Source: Acuticoccus sp. I52.16.1
GTDB taxonomy: Bacteria > Pseudomonadota > Alphaproteobacteria > Rhizobiales > Amorphaceae
Direction of reading: 5' to 3'
NCBI RefSeq assembly: GCF_022865125.1
Contig: NZ_CP094828.1
Location: forward strand, 1,178,001-1,242,000
Length of the DNA: 64,000 bases
The notes under the pieces: model-generated
The model's input: the letters and a program-made list of their open reading frames with translations, nothing else
Databases searched by the model: none
Told to the model about the DNA's origin: nothing
Part shown: in pieces, positions 16,487 through 25,304 of the stretch
How the letters are laid out: every line of letters starts with the position of its first letter
Numbering within the stretch: the stretch's first letter is position 1
Made by a program: the position numbers and the translations under genes

Positions 16487-16497
16487 TTGTCTGACAA
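16487..16497. promoter_or_regulatory. putative FadR-family operator TTGTCTGACAA
   Basis: An 11-bp perfect inverted repeat (TTGTC-T-GACAA) in the 186-base region between the divergent dehydrogenase and GntR/FadR genes. It fits the TNGTNNNACNA pattern recognised by FadR-subfamily GntR regulators, to which the adjacent gene belongs. This suggests it controls both its own gene and the TRAP operon. Sequence and position are seen; binding is inferred. Confidence 0.5.
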
Positions 16498-16608
16498 CTG
16501 CTTTAGCGATATGTGTTGTCCAGTCCGATACACAGGTTCAAGAGTGCCATTGCACCGATGCCGCCCGGCAGACGGTGCCGCCTGCGCCTCAGCGACGAAG
16601 GAGACCTC

Positions 16609-17349
16609 ATGACGTCAGGGCTATTCGAACGGATCGACCGGCCGCGCCGGCTGCCCGACGAGATTGCGCGCTCCATCTCCGAGGCGATCTCCAGCGGGCA
16701 GCTCAAGCCTGGCGACCGGCTGCCGACCGAACATGCCCTCTCCGAGCAGTTCGGCGTCGCCCGCACCGTGGTGCGCGAGGCGGTGTCGCTCCTCAAATAT
16801 GACGGTGTGATCTCGCCCAAGCGGGGCGTCGGCGCCTTCGTCACCGAGCCCAACGCGCGCTCGGCCTTCCGCATCTCCGGCGCCTGCTTCGAGAAGCGCC
16901 GCCAGCTCGTCCAGCTCCTGGAGCTGCGCACCGGGGTCCAGGCGGAGGCCTCGGCCTTGGCGGCCGGGGCACGCACCTCGCGCGACCTCGCCCGCATCGC
17001 CGCCCACCTCACCGAGATGGCGGAGGCGACCGACGAAGGCCTCGCCAACGCCACCCAGCGCTTCGACGCCGAGACCGCCTTCTACCGCGCCATCACCGAG
17101 GCGTCCGGCAACGACTATTATGTCGAGTTCGTCGGTATGATCGAGCGCAACGTGACCGAGAACCTGCGCTCGGTGGCGATCAAGAACGCGATGGCCGCCG
17201 AGTGGGGGCGCGAGGTTCTGGAGGAGCACCGCGCCGTCTTCCAGGCGCTGGACCAGGGCGACGCCGAGCGGGCCCGCACCGCGACGCGCACCCACTTCGA
17301 GCGTGCCGCCAGCCGCCTCGCCAGCCGCGCCGACATCGCCGACATCTGA
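16609..17349 (+). CDS. FadR/GntR (FCD) family transcriptional regulator
   Basis: A 246-residue regulator beginning at an ATG preceded by GAAGGAG. The N-terminal winged helix reads DEIARSISEAISSGQLKPGDRLPTEHALSEQFGVARTVVREAVSLLKYDG (longer than needed for recognition; the key part is LSEQFGVARTVVREA). A helical FCD ligand-binding domain follows, with FDAETAFYRAITEASGN and a C-terminal EEHRAVFQALDQGDAERA. It is divergent from the dehydrogenase-TRAP operon, with an operator-like palindrome between them, and probably represses that operon until its carboxylate ligand is present. Confidence 0.9.
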   Translation: MTSGLFERIDRPRRLPDEIARSISEAISSGQLKPGDRLPTEHALSEQFGVARTVVREAVSLLKYDGVISPKRGVGAFVTEPNARSAFRISGACFEKRRQLVQLLELRTGVQAEASALAAGARTSRDLARIAAHLTEMAEATDEGLANATQRFDAETAFYRAITEASGNDYYVEFVGMIERNVTENLRSVAIKNAMAAEWGREVLEEHRAVFQALDQGDAERARTATRTHFERAASRLASRADIADI

Positions 17350-17366
17350 TCCACCGGGCGGCCCGC

Positions 17367-19676
17367 TCAGGCCGCCTGCGCCTCGCGGATCGCCCGCCAC
17401 ACCCGCTCCGCCGTCGCCGGCATGGCGATGTCGCGCACCCCGAGCGGGGCCAGCGCGTCGACGATGGCGTTGATGACCGTGGGCGGGGCGGAGATGCACC
17501 CGGCCTGTCCCGCCCCCTTCACGCCCAGCAGGTTGCGCTCGGTCGGCACGGGGTTGAACGCCACCTCGAAGGCCGGCAGGTCGTCCGCGCGCGGCAGCCA
17601 ATAGTCCATCAGCGAGCCGGTCAGGAGCTGGCCGCCGGCGTCGTAGACGATGTCCTCGCCGAGCGCCTGGCCGATGCCCTGCGCCAGACCGCCGTGCACC
17701 TGGCCGAGGGTCAGCGCCGGGTTCACCATGTGCCCGTAATCGTCGACCGCGACGTAGCGCACCAGTTCGACCACGCCCGTCTGCGGGTCCACCTCCACCT
17801 CGGCGAAGTGGCAGCCGCTGGGGAAGGTGATCGGCGCATCCTCCCGGCGCACCAGCGTTTCCAGCCCGGCGCTCTCCCCATCCGCGCGGGCCGCCCGCGC
17901 CACCTCGGCGAGCGCCACCCTGCGCCCCGTGTCGCCCCGGACCACGAAGTGCCCGTCGGCGAACTCTATCGCGGCCGGGTCCGCCTGGAGAAGCTGCGCG
18001 GCGACCGGGGCGGCCGTCTCCAGCATCGCCTCGATCGCCAGCGCCAGCGTGCCGGCGCCCATGTGCATCGACCGCGCGCCGCCGTGGCCGTTGCCCATGC
18101 GCGTCCGACGCGTGTCGGCCTGCACGAAACGGAAGGCGTCGAGCGGCAGGCCCAGCCGCGCCGCCGCGACCTGCGCGAACGCGGTCTCGTGCCCCTGCCC
18201 GTTGGATTCGGTGCCGGTGACGATCTCGATCGGACCGCCCTCCGGGAAGCGCAGCCCCGCCTCTTCGACCGGCGCCCCGCGCGCGCTCTCCACGAAGCAC
18301 GCCACGCCGAGGCCCGCGAGCCGGCCGCGCGTCCGCGCCGCCTCCCGCCGCGCCGCGAAACCGGCCGCGTCCACCGCCTCGGCCGCCCGGTCGATCGAGA
18401 CCTCGAAGGCGCCGCAGTCCATCACCGCGCCCAGCGCCTTGCGGTAGGGGAAGGTGCGCACGACGTTGAGCCGCCGCAGCGCGACCGGGTCGAAGCCGCA
18501 TTGCCGCGCGGCGAGGTCGATCAGCCGCTCGACGATGAAGTTCGCCTCCGGCTTGCCGGCGCCGCGGTAGGCGTCGACCGGCGCGGTGTTGGTGAAGGCG
18601 CCGCGGCTCTGCATCCGGATCGCGGGAATGTCGTACACGCCGCCCATCGCCGTGGCCGGCGCCAGGGTCGACGAGCCCGGCCCCACGGTGGACGCGTAGG
18701 CGCCGAGATCGCCGACGATCGCCACGTCGAGCCCGAGGAAACGCCCCTCCGCATCGAGCGCCAGGCGGCCGTGGGCGAACTGGGCGCGGGCGTGGACCGC
18801 GCCCATGAGATCGTCGGCGTTGGTGGAGACCCACCGGACGGGCCGCCGCAGCCGCCGCGCCGCCCACAGGAGCAGCGCATGCTCGGGATAGGGGAAGTTC
18901 TTGAGGCCGAAGCCGCCGCCCACATCCTCGGCGAAGACGGCAAGCTCGGCCTCGTCGATGTGGAGGACCGATCCGGCCAGCGCGCTGCGGATGCCGTGGA
19001 CGCCCTGCCCCGTCACCTCCAGCCGCAGCCCGCCGGTCGCGGGGTCGGTGTCGGCGATGGCGGCGCGCGGTTCCATCGGAAAGGCGCTGAGGCGGTTGTT
19101 GACGATCGGCAGTTCCACAACGTGCGCGGCCGCCGCGAAGGCCGCGTCGGTCGCCGCCCGGTCGCCACGCTCGAAGACGAAAGCGAGGTTGCCCGGTGCC
19201 TCGTCCCACAGCTGCGGCGCGCCCGCGGCGAGCGCCTCCCGGGCGTCGGTGACGACCTCCAGCGCGTCATAGTCGATGTCGACCGCCTCGGCCGCGTCCA
19301 TCGCCGCGGCCGGCGTTTCGGCGACGACGACCGCGACCGGCTCGCCGACGTAGCGCACGCGGCCGCGCGCCAGGATCCGCCGCGGCGGCACGATCAGCGG
19401 CCGCGGCCCGTCGAGTTTCACGTCGCACGGCAGCGTTCCCAGCCCATCCGCAGCGAGCTCGGCGTCGGCATAGACGCCCAGGACACCCGGCATCGCCGCG
19501 GCGGCGGCGAGGTCGACGCGCCGCATCTCGGCATGGGCGTGGGGGGAGCGCACCACCACCATGTGCGCCTCACCCGGCCGGTGGTGGTCGGCCGTGAAGC
19601 GCCCGCGGCCACGCACGAACCGCTCGTCCTCCAGGCGCAGGATCGATCCGTCGGCGGTGGGGGAAGATGGCGGCAT
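17367..19676 (-). CDS. molybdopterin-binding subunit of xanthine dehydrogenase/aldehyde oxidase family (CoxL form II-like)
   Basis: A 769-residue large subunit, starting at an ATG with GGAG about nine bases upstream. Family landmarks are VGGGFGLKNF near the middle, AYRGAGK at 369-375 (form II; true CO dehydrogenases have AYRCSFR), and the C-terminal GVKGAGQAG. In this last motif the usual catalytic Glu is Gln724 (codon 17505-17507, CAG). These enzymes hydroxylate aldehydes or N-heterocycles at a Mo centre and normally need FAD and 2Fe-2S subunits. Neither partner is encoded in the window, so electrons must pass to subunits encoded elsewhere, or the protein works differently. It is convergent with the FadR gene. 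Confidence 0.88.
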   Translation of the reverse strand: MPPSSPTADGSILRLEDERFVRGRGRFTADHHRPGEAHMVVVRSPHAHAEMRRVDLAAAAAMPGVLGVYADAELAADGLGTLPCDVKLDGPRPLIVPPRRILARGRVRYVGEPVAVVVAETPAAAMDAAEAVDIDYDALEVVTDAREALAAGAPQLWDEAPGNLAFVFERGDRAATDAAFAAAAHVVELPIVNNRLSAFPMEPRAAIADTDPATGGLRLEVTGQGVHGIRSALAGSVLHIDEAELAVFAEDVGGGFGLKNFPYPEHALLLWAARRLRRPVRWVSTNADDLMGAVHARAQFAHGRLALDAEGRFLGLDVAIVGDLGAYASTVGPGSSTLAPATAMGGVYDIPAIRMQSRGAFTNTAPVDAYRGAGKPEANFIVERLIDLAARQCGFDPVALRRLNVVRTFPYRKALGAVMDCGAFEVSIDRAAEAVDAAGFAARREAARTRGRLAGLGVACFVESARGAPVEEAGLRFPEGGPIEIVTGTESNGQGHETAFAQVAAARLGLPLDAFRFVQADTRRTRMGNGHGGARSMHMGAGTLALAIEAMLETAAPVAAQLLQADPAAIEFADGHFVVRGDTGRRVALAEVARAARADGESAGLETLVRREDAPITFPSGCHFAEVEVDPQTGVVELVRYVAVDDYGHMVNPALTLGQVHGGLAQGIGQALGEDIVYDAGGQLLTGSLMDYWLPRADDLPAFEVAFNPVPTERNLLGVKGAGQAGCISAPPTVINAIVDALAPLGVRDIAMPATAERVWRAIREAQAA

Positions 19677-19780
19677 CGATCCAAGCTCCGAGTTCAGCGC
19701 CCTGCGACACGCCGGCGTGCGCGCACGCCGGCCCGCTGCCGGCAGGTCGTTCCGCCCATAGCAGAGGCGGGGCGCACAAG

Positions 19781-19829
19781 GCACGCCCCCCTTGCCGCCT
19801 CGCCGGCACGCCCCCTTGCCGCCTCGCGG
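19781..19829. repeat. tandem 24/25-bp duplication
   Basis: Two adjacent near-identical copies (19781-19805 and 19806-19829), each starting GCACGCCCCC and containing TTGCCGCCTCGC, differ by one C in the poly-C run and one base at the end. They lie in the gap between the gshA and molybdopterin-enzyme genes, which otherwise shows no gene. Confidence 0.7.
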
Positions 19830-19888
19830 CCACGCCATCGGGCCGCCACGCCGCGCGCCATCGGGTCGCCCGCGGCGCGCCGGCCGGG

Positions 19889-21259
19889 TCAGAAGGCGTT
19901 GGTCTCGAAGACCTTGTCGATGTCGCGGTTCCAGACGCCGTAGTAGGCGTCGACCAGCTCGTCGGCGGGGGAGCGGCTGGAGTGGGCGGCGTCCTCCAGG
20001 AGGGTGAGGAAGGTCCGCTCGTCGGCGAGGTCGCCGTTGGCGCGGGCGCGGCGGCGCAACCCCTCGGAGGCGAGTGCCAGCGCCTCGCGCGCGATCTGCG
20101 CCACGGTGCGGCCGCGTACGTGGGTCAGCAGTCCGTCGGTCGGCACGCGGTTCCACATCACGGTGCGGTCCGCCGCCGTCAGCTCGTCGCACATGGCGAG
20201 CGCCTGGTCGAGGATGCCGTCGTCGTACAGGAGGCCGACCCAGAAGGCCGGCAGCGCGCAGATCCGCCCCCACGGTCCGGCGTCGGCCCCGCGCATCTCC
20301 AGGAAGCGCTTCAGCCGCACGTCCGGAAAGAGCGTCGACAGGTGGTTGATCCAGTCGCCCATCGTCGGCCGCTCGCCGGGCAGCTTGTCGAACCGGCCGT
20401 CCATGAACTGGCGGAAGGTCGCACCGGTCGCCTCGATGTAGGCGTCGCCGCGCTTGACGAAGTACATCGGCACGTCGAGCGCCCAGTCGACGTAGCGCTC
20501 GTAGCCGAAGCCGTCCTCGAAGGCGAACGGGATCGGGCCGGAGCGTTGCAGGTCGACGTCGCGCCAGACCTCGCCGCGGTTGGAGCGCAAGCCGTTCGGC
20601 ACCCCCTCGACGAAGGGGGAGTTGGCGAACAGCGCCGTCGCCACCGGTTGCAGCGCCAGGCCGACGCGCATCTTCTTGACCATGTCCGCCTCGGTCGAGA
20701 AGTCGAGGTTGACCTGGATCGTGGCGGTGCGGTGCATCATGTCGAGCCCGCGGGTGCCGACCTTGGGCATGTAGGCGCGCATGATGTCGTAGCGCTGCTT
20801 GGGCATGCGGGCGGCTTCGTCGATCGTCCAGGTCGGACAGAAGCCGAGACCGAGGAAGCCGATGCCCAGCTTCTCGGCGATCTCGCGCACCTGCACCAGG
20901 TGCCCGTTCGCCTCCACGCAGGTCTCGTGCAACGTCGCGAGCGGCGCGCCCGACAGCTCGAACTGGCCGCCCGGCTCGATGGAGATCGCGCCGCCGCCCT
21001 CCGTCCCGGCGAGGCCGATGATGCGGCCCTGATCGTTGATCGGCTCCCAGCCCGTCTCCTCGCCGAGGGCGGTCAGGATCGCGCCGATGCCGTTCTCGCC
21101 CTCGTAGGGGACGGGCGACAGGTCGGCGAGATTGAAGGCGAACTTCTCGTGTTCGGTGCCGATTCGAAAGTCCGCCGCCGGCTTCTCGCCGGCTGCGATG
21201 TACGCGACAAGCGCATCCAGCCCCTCGATCGGCGTATCATCCAGAGTATCGCGCGCCAT
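19889..21259 (-). CDS. gshA: glutamate--cysteine ligase, plant/alphaproteobacterial type
   Basis: A 456-residue enzyme catalysing the first, ATP-dependent step of glutathione synthesis in the cytoplasm. Start at the ATG with GAGGGG upstream. Motifs of the plant-type GCS family: FRIGTEHEKFAF, ISIEPGGQFELSGAP (substrate site), MMHRTATIQVNLDF, and LEMRGADAGPWGRICALPAFWVGLLYDD. Length agrees with alphaproteobacterial GshA. It lies next to rsmE on the same strand with 188 bases between, an arrangement common in Hyphomicrobiales. Confidence 0.95.
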   Translation of the reverse strand: MARDTLDDTPIEGLDALVAYIAAGEKPAADFRIGTEHEKFAFNLADLSPVPYEGENGIGAILTALGEETGWEPINDQGRIIGLAGTEGGGAISIEPGGQFELSGAPLATLHETCVEANGHLVQVREIAEKLGIGFLGLGFCPTWTIDEAARMPKQRYDIMRAYMPKVGTRGLDMMHRTATIQVNLDFSTEADMVKKMRVGLALQPVATALFANSPFVEGVPNGLRSNRGEVWRDVDLQRSGPIPFAFEDGFGYERYVDWALDVPMYFVKRGDAYIEATGATFRQFMDGRFDKLPGERPTMGDWINHLSTLFPDVRLKRFLEMRGADAGPWGRICALPAFWVGLLYDDGILDQALAMCDELTAADRTVMWNRVPTDGLLTHVRGRTVAQIAREALALASEGLRRRARANGDLADERTFLTLLEDAAHSSRSPADELVDAYYGVWNRDIDKVFETNAF

Positions 21260-21447
21260 CGTCCCCTCGCCATTGGCCGGCGGACCATAGTGAGGTGATC
21301 GCCGCGGTGCAACTACGTGCCATGCCACTTAAGTCGCTAGGCGATATTCAGCGGCGACAGCCCTCGCCCACCAGCGACAAAAGTGCAACAACTCCCTGCA
21401 CTCGCCCCCGGATTTGCTGCCGCGCACCGGCCGCAGCGGTCACCCGG

Positions 21448-22161
21448 TCAACTGGGAAAGGCGGCTTCCACCAGGGCCAGCAGCGCCACGGCCGCGGTGT
21501 CGGCCCGCAGGATCCGCGGCCCCAGCGAGACCCGCACCGCCCGCGGCGCGAACAGCGCCCGCTCCTCCGCCGAGAAGCCGCCCTCCGGACCGACCAGCAC
21601 CGCCAGCGGCGATCCGGCGGCGCGGATGGTGGCGACGGCGTCCATCGCGTCGCCGGCGAGCGCCTCGTCGGCCACTACCAGCGGTCGGTCGAGGCTGCCC
21701 AGGAAGTCGCTCAGGGCCACCGGCTCGTCGATCTGCGGCACGCAGAGGATGCCGCACTGCTCGCACGCCTCGACGATGTTGGCCGCCAGCCGCTCGCGGT
21801 TGATCTTGCGCACCTGCCCATGCTGGGTCAGCACCGGCACCAGCCGGCCGGCCCCCATCTCGGTCGCCTTCTCGACCATGTAGTCGAACCGGGCCTGCTT
21901 GAGCGGGGCGAAGGCGTAGACGAGCGTCGGCCGCCGGGTCTGCGCCGCGGTCTTCTCCACCGCCTCGGCGCCGCCGGCCTTCTTGCCCAGCTCGGCGACC
22001 TCGGCGCGCCACTCCCCGTCCCGCCCGTTGAAGACGAGGATCGAGGCGCCCGGCGCCAGCCGGAGCACGTTCTTCAGGTAATTGGTCTGCCGCTGGTCGA
22101 AGGCGATGGGACCGGGCAGATCGGCGTGGACGAAGAGGCGAGGAGCGGTGAAGTCGCGCAA
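21448..22161 (-). CDS. rsmE: 16S rRNA (uracil(1498)-N(3))-methyltransferase
   Basis: A 237-residue SPOUT methyltransferase that methylates U1498 of 16S rRNA using S-adenosylmethionine. N-terminal PUA-like segment PRLFVHADLPGPIAFDQRQTNYLKNVLRL; knot region LVGPEGGFSAEER and LGPRILRADTAAVALLAL, the SAM-binding hallmark of RsmE. The start is TTG. It is separated by 44 bases from the divergent xseA, so the two promoters share a short region. Confidence 0.95.
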   Translation of the reverse strand: MRDFTAPRLFVHADLPGPIAFDQRQTNYLKNVLRLAPGASILVFNGRDGEWRAEVAELGKKAGGAEAVEKTAAQTRRPTLVYAFAPLKQARFDYMVEKATEMGAGRLVPVLTQHGQVRKINRERLAANIVEACEQCGILCVPQIDEPVALSDFLGSLDRPLVVADEALAGDAMDAVATIRAAGSPLAVLVGPEGGFSAEERALFAPRAVRVSLGPRILRADTAAVALLALVEAAFPS

Positions 22162-22205
22162 GGGAGAGGTTCCGGTAGCGGATCGAAGCTCCTATCATAG
22201 CGCCG

Positions 22206-23795
22206 ATGGCAGACCCCTTCACCCTCTTCGAAGACGAGCGCCCGGCTTCGTCCAACGCGGCCGAATTCACCGTCTCGGAGCTGTCGCGCGCAGTGAAGCG
22301 CACGGTGGAGGACGGGTTCGGCTACGTGCGCGTGCGCGGCGAGATCGGCGGCTTCCGCGGCCGCCACTCGTCCGGCCACTGCTACTTCTCCCTCAAGGAC
22401 GCCGACGCCACGATCGACGCCGTCGTCTGGAAGGGGGCGTGGTCCAAGCTCGCCACCAAGCCGGAGGAAGGCCTCGAGGTCATCGCCACCGGGCGGCTGA
22501 CCACCTACCCGCGCAGCTCCAAGTACCAGATCGTCGTCGACAATCTGGAGCCCGCCGGCCTCGGCGCCCTGATGAAGCTCCTCGAGGAACGGCGTCAGAA
22601 GCTCGCCGCCGAGGGCCTGTTCGACGAAGCGCGCCGCCGCCCGCTGCCGCTCATGCCGCGCGTCATCGGTGTCGTCACCTCGCCCACCGGCGCCGTCATC
22701 CGCGACATTCTGCATCGCATCGCGGACCGCTTTCCGGCGCATGTCGTCGTCTGGCCGGTCCGCGTCCAGGGCGAGACGTCGGCCGCGGAGGTGACGGCCG
22801 CGGTCCAGGGCTTCGCCGGCGACTATGGCGGGCCGCGGCCCGACGTGATCATCGTCGCGCGCGGCGGCGGCTCGGTGGAGGACCTCTGGGGCTACAACGA
22901 CGAGGCGCTGGTGCGCGCGGTCGCGGCGAGCCCGATCCCGATCGTCTCGGCCGTCGGCCACGAGACCGACTGGACCCTCGTCGACCATGCCGCCGATCAC
23001 CGCGCACCGACGCCGACCGGCGCGGCCGAGCGTGTCGTCCCCGTCCGGGCCGAGTGCCTGGCGACGCTGGCCGACCGCGCCCGCCGGCTGGATACCGCGA
23101 TGGCGACGCACCTGCGCCACCGCGCCGAGCATCTGCGCTTCCTGTCGCGCGGGCTGCCGCCCGGCCCCACGCTCGTCGACCCCCTGCGCCAACGGCTCGA
23201 CATCGCCGCCGACCGTGCCCTCGCTGCCCTCTTCAAGCAGACGGCGGACGCGCGCCACCGCTGGCTCGTCGCCACGCGCCACCTGTCGCCGGCCATCGCC
23301 CACCGCCCCGTCGAGCGCGCGGGCGACCGCCTCGCCATGGCGAGCGCCCGCCTCGCCCGCGCCGCCGACGGCACGCTGGCCGACCGCCGCGCCGCCGCCG
23401 CCCGCACCGGCGCGCGTCTTTCGCCGCACCTGCTGGCGCGCCCCGTGGCCGACCAGCGGGACCGCCTCGCCCGCGCGGTGCAGCGGCGCGACCGGGTGGC
23501 GACCCACCTCCTCGCGACGCTCCGTCACCGCTTGACCGGGATCGACAAGCTGCTCGGCGCGCTCTCCTACACCGCCGTGCTCGATCGCGGCTTCGCCCTG
23601 GTGCGCCGTGGCGACGACAGCACCGTCCGTTCGGCCGCCGCGGTCGGCAAGGGCGAGGCGCTTCAGCTCCAGTTCGCCGACGGGCGCGTCGCCGTGGTGG
23701 AAGGCTCCGGCCCGGCGCGCTCGGCCGCGGCGCAGAGCCCCACCCCGCGTCGCCGCTCCCGCAAGGTCGACGACCGCCAGGGCACCCTGCTTTAG
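22206..23795 (+). CDS. xseA: exodeoxyribonuclease VII large subunit
   Basis: A 529-residue protein. An N-terminal OB fold (SELSRAVKRTVEDGFGYVRVRGEIGGF with HCYFSLKD) is followed by the catalytic region with PRVIGVVTSPTGAVIRDIL, VARGGGSVEDLWGYNDE near 217-233 and SAVGHETDWTLVDHAADHRAPTPTGAAE near 249. A long helical domain and the end SYTAVLDRGFALVR follow. With XseB (not in the window) it degrades single-stranded DNA. The N-terminus MADPFTLFEDERP carries an extra DnaE/clamp-like acidic segment typical of alphaproteobacterial XseA. It converges with the transglycosylase gene, 10 bases apart. Confidence 0.95.
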   Translation: MADPFTLFEDERPASSNAAEFTVSELSRAVKRTVEDGFGYVRVRGEIGGFRGRHSSGHCYFSLKDADATIDAVVWKGAWSKLATKPEEGLEVIATGRLTTYPRSSKYQIVVDNLEPAGLGALMKLLEERRQKLAAEGLFDEARRRPLPLMPRVIGVVTSPTGAVIRDILHRIADRFPAHVVVWPVRVQGETSAAEVTAAVQGFAGDYGGPRPDVIIVARGGGSVEDLWGYNDEALVRAVAASPIPIVSAVGHETDWTLVDHAADHRAPTPTGAAERVVPVRAECLATLADRARRLDTAMATHLRHRAEHLRFLSRGLPPGPTLVDPLRQRLDIAADRALAALFKQTADARHRWLVATRHLSPAIAHRPVERAGDRLAMASARLARAADGTLADRRAAAARTGARLSPHLLARPVADQRDRLARAVQRRDRVATHLLATLRHRLTGIDKLLGALSYTAVLDRGFALVRRGDDSTVRSAAAVGKGEALQLQFADGRVAVVEGSGPARSAAAQSPTPRRRSRKVDDRQGTLL

Positions 23796-23805
23796 ACCAC
23801 GCCCC

Positions 23806-25257
23806 TCAGCGGTTGCGCACGACCACGCACGGCACCAGCGCCTTGGCGACGCGGCGACATGTCGCCTCCGCCTCGCCCCGGCTCTGGGCCGCGAACTGGA
23901 CGGCGTGGATGGGCCGCCGCCCGCGGGCCGCAAAGCGCCGCACCACGATGTTGGGCTCCTCCGCCGCGAGGTCGCCCGGCAGCCGCCCCTTCACGCGCCC
24001 GTACATCCGCATCGCGATGTTGCGCTGAGGGTGGCCGGCGACCTGCGCGCCCCAGGGCGTCCACCCCGAAGCTCCGCCGGACGGCGGCGCGACCGCCCGT
24101 GCCTGCCCCAGCGAGGCGACGAGCTTGGGGCAGTCGACCTTCGGCGCATCGTAGGCCGGGCGCGGACCGGGGACGACGGGGAGCTTCGGCAGCGGCGCGC
24201 CGCGGGTCCGCGCGTCGAGCGAGACCAGCTCCAGCCCCAGATCGCGCGGCCCCTCCGGCTCGCTCTCGGCCGGCGGCGGGCGCAACTGGCCGGCCCCGGC
24301 GAGGACGGCCGGCGCGGGCCGGGAGGTCAGCATATTGCGCCGGGCGGCGGCGAGGTTGGCCCAATACTGCGCCGAGCGGCCGGTGATCGAGTAGACGTAG
24401 TCGATCGTCTCGTACGGCAGGCCGCCGACGCCGGCGACGAACGGGGGCACGCGGTTGGGGCCGCCGTTGTAGCCGGCCGCGGCGAGGCCCCAGAACCCGA
24501 AGCGCCGCTTCAGGTCGGCCAGGAAGTGAGCCGAGGCGTAGAGCGCCTCCTCTCGGTCGAACGGGTTCTTCAGCCCGCGGATCCGCGCGGTGCCGGGCAT
24601 GAACTGGGCGATCCCCTGCGCGCCGACGGGACTGACCGCGCCCGGATTGAACCGGCTTTCCTTCCAGATCAGGCGGATGAAGAAATCGTGCGGGACACCG
24701 TGCCGGTCGGCCGCCGCGGTCAGGAGGCGGCACAGCTCCGCCACCTCCTTCTCTTTCTCGGCAGCCCTCTCCTTCTCGGCAGCCCTCGCGGCGTCGGCTT
24801 GCGCGGCGTCCGTGTCCCGGTCCGCGTCGGCGCCGGCGTCGGGCTCGTCCCCGGCCGACGCCCCATCGTCGCCGCCTCCGCCCGGCGCATCGTTCGTCGC
24901 AGCGGCCGTCCCGTCATCGATGCCCTCGCCAGCGCCCGGTTCGGAGCCCTCGGCATCGCCCGGCACCGCGCCGTCGACCGCCGGCGTACCCGCGGGCGTG
25001 CCCGCGGCGGGCGGGGCGCCGTCGGCCTCCGGCTCGCCCTGGAGGCGCGCATCGCGGCAGCCTTCGGCCTTCCCGCATGACGGCCATTCATTGGCCCGAG
25101 CGATTCCCGTTCCTATCTGAGCGCAGACGAGAATTAAGGCGAGGCCGAGCGGGACTGTCCGGCCGTGCCGGCCCCGCCCCTGCCGCCGAACCGTTCCACG
25201 GGCAAAACCATGGATCCTGCGCCACAATACGACTGTATTATTTACCAATCCGCGCAC
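23806..25257 (-). CDS. lytic transglycosylase (SLT domain) with C-terminal SPOR-like region
   Basis: A 483-residue secreted or membrane-anchored murein hydrolase. A hydrophobic segment (VPLGLALILVCAQIGTGIARA, about 35-54) is followed by a low-complexity Gly/Asp/Ala linker to residue 160, then an SLT domain with IWKESRFNPGAVSPVGAQG (catalytic Glu200) and AAAGYNGGPNRV. The C-terminal 85 residues (WGAQVAGHPQRN to AVQFAAQSRGEAEATCRRV) look like a peptidoglycan-binding SPOR-type fold. It cleaves glycan strands between MurNAc and GlcNAc in the periplasm. The 5' end is uncertain: the frame opens with GTG and has no clear ribosome binding site. Confidence 0.85.
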   Translation of the reverse strand: MRGLVNNTVVLWRRIHGFARGTVRRQGRGRHGRTVPLGLALILVCAQIGTGIARANEWPSCGKAEGCRDARLQGEPEADGAPPAAGTPAGTPAVDGAVPGDAEGSEPGAGEGIDDGTAAATNDAPGGGGDDGASAGDEPDAGADADRDTDAAQADAARAAEKERAAEKEKEVAELCRLLTAAADRHGVPHDFFIRLIWKESRFNPGAVSPVGAQGIAQFMPGTARIRGLKNPFDREEALYASAHFLADLKRRFGFWGLAAAGYNGGPNRVPPFVAGVGGLPYETIDYVYSITGRSAQYWANLAAARRNMLTSRPAPAVLAGAGQLRPPPAESEPEGPRDLGLELVSLDARTRGAPLPKLPVVPGPRPAYDAPKVDCPKLVASLGQARAVAPPSGGASGWTPWGAQVAGHPQRNIAMRMYGRVKGRLPGDLAAEEPNIVVRRFAARGRRPIHAVQFAAQSRGEAEATCRRVAKALVPCVVVRNR

Positions 25258-25304
25258 GCAATTATCACCATGCCATTGTCAAGCCCTGTCGCGACCCCCA
25301 TCAC

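Noticed and set aside
16621-19209. 862-codon minus-strand frame overlapping the molybdopterin subunit and the FadR gene
   Set aside because: The translation is low-complexity Arg/Gly sequence out of frame with the clearly conserved 769-residue enzyme and antisense to the FadR gene.
19676-20273. N-terminal extension of the molybdopterin enzyme frame to 20273
   Set aside because: The extension is antisense to the gshA 3' end and Arg-rich; a good ribosome binding site precedes the internal ATG at 19676.
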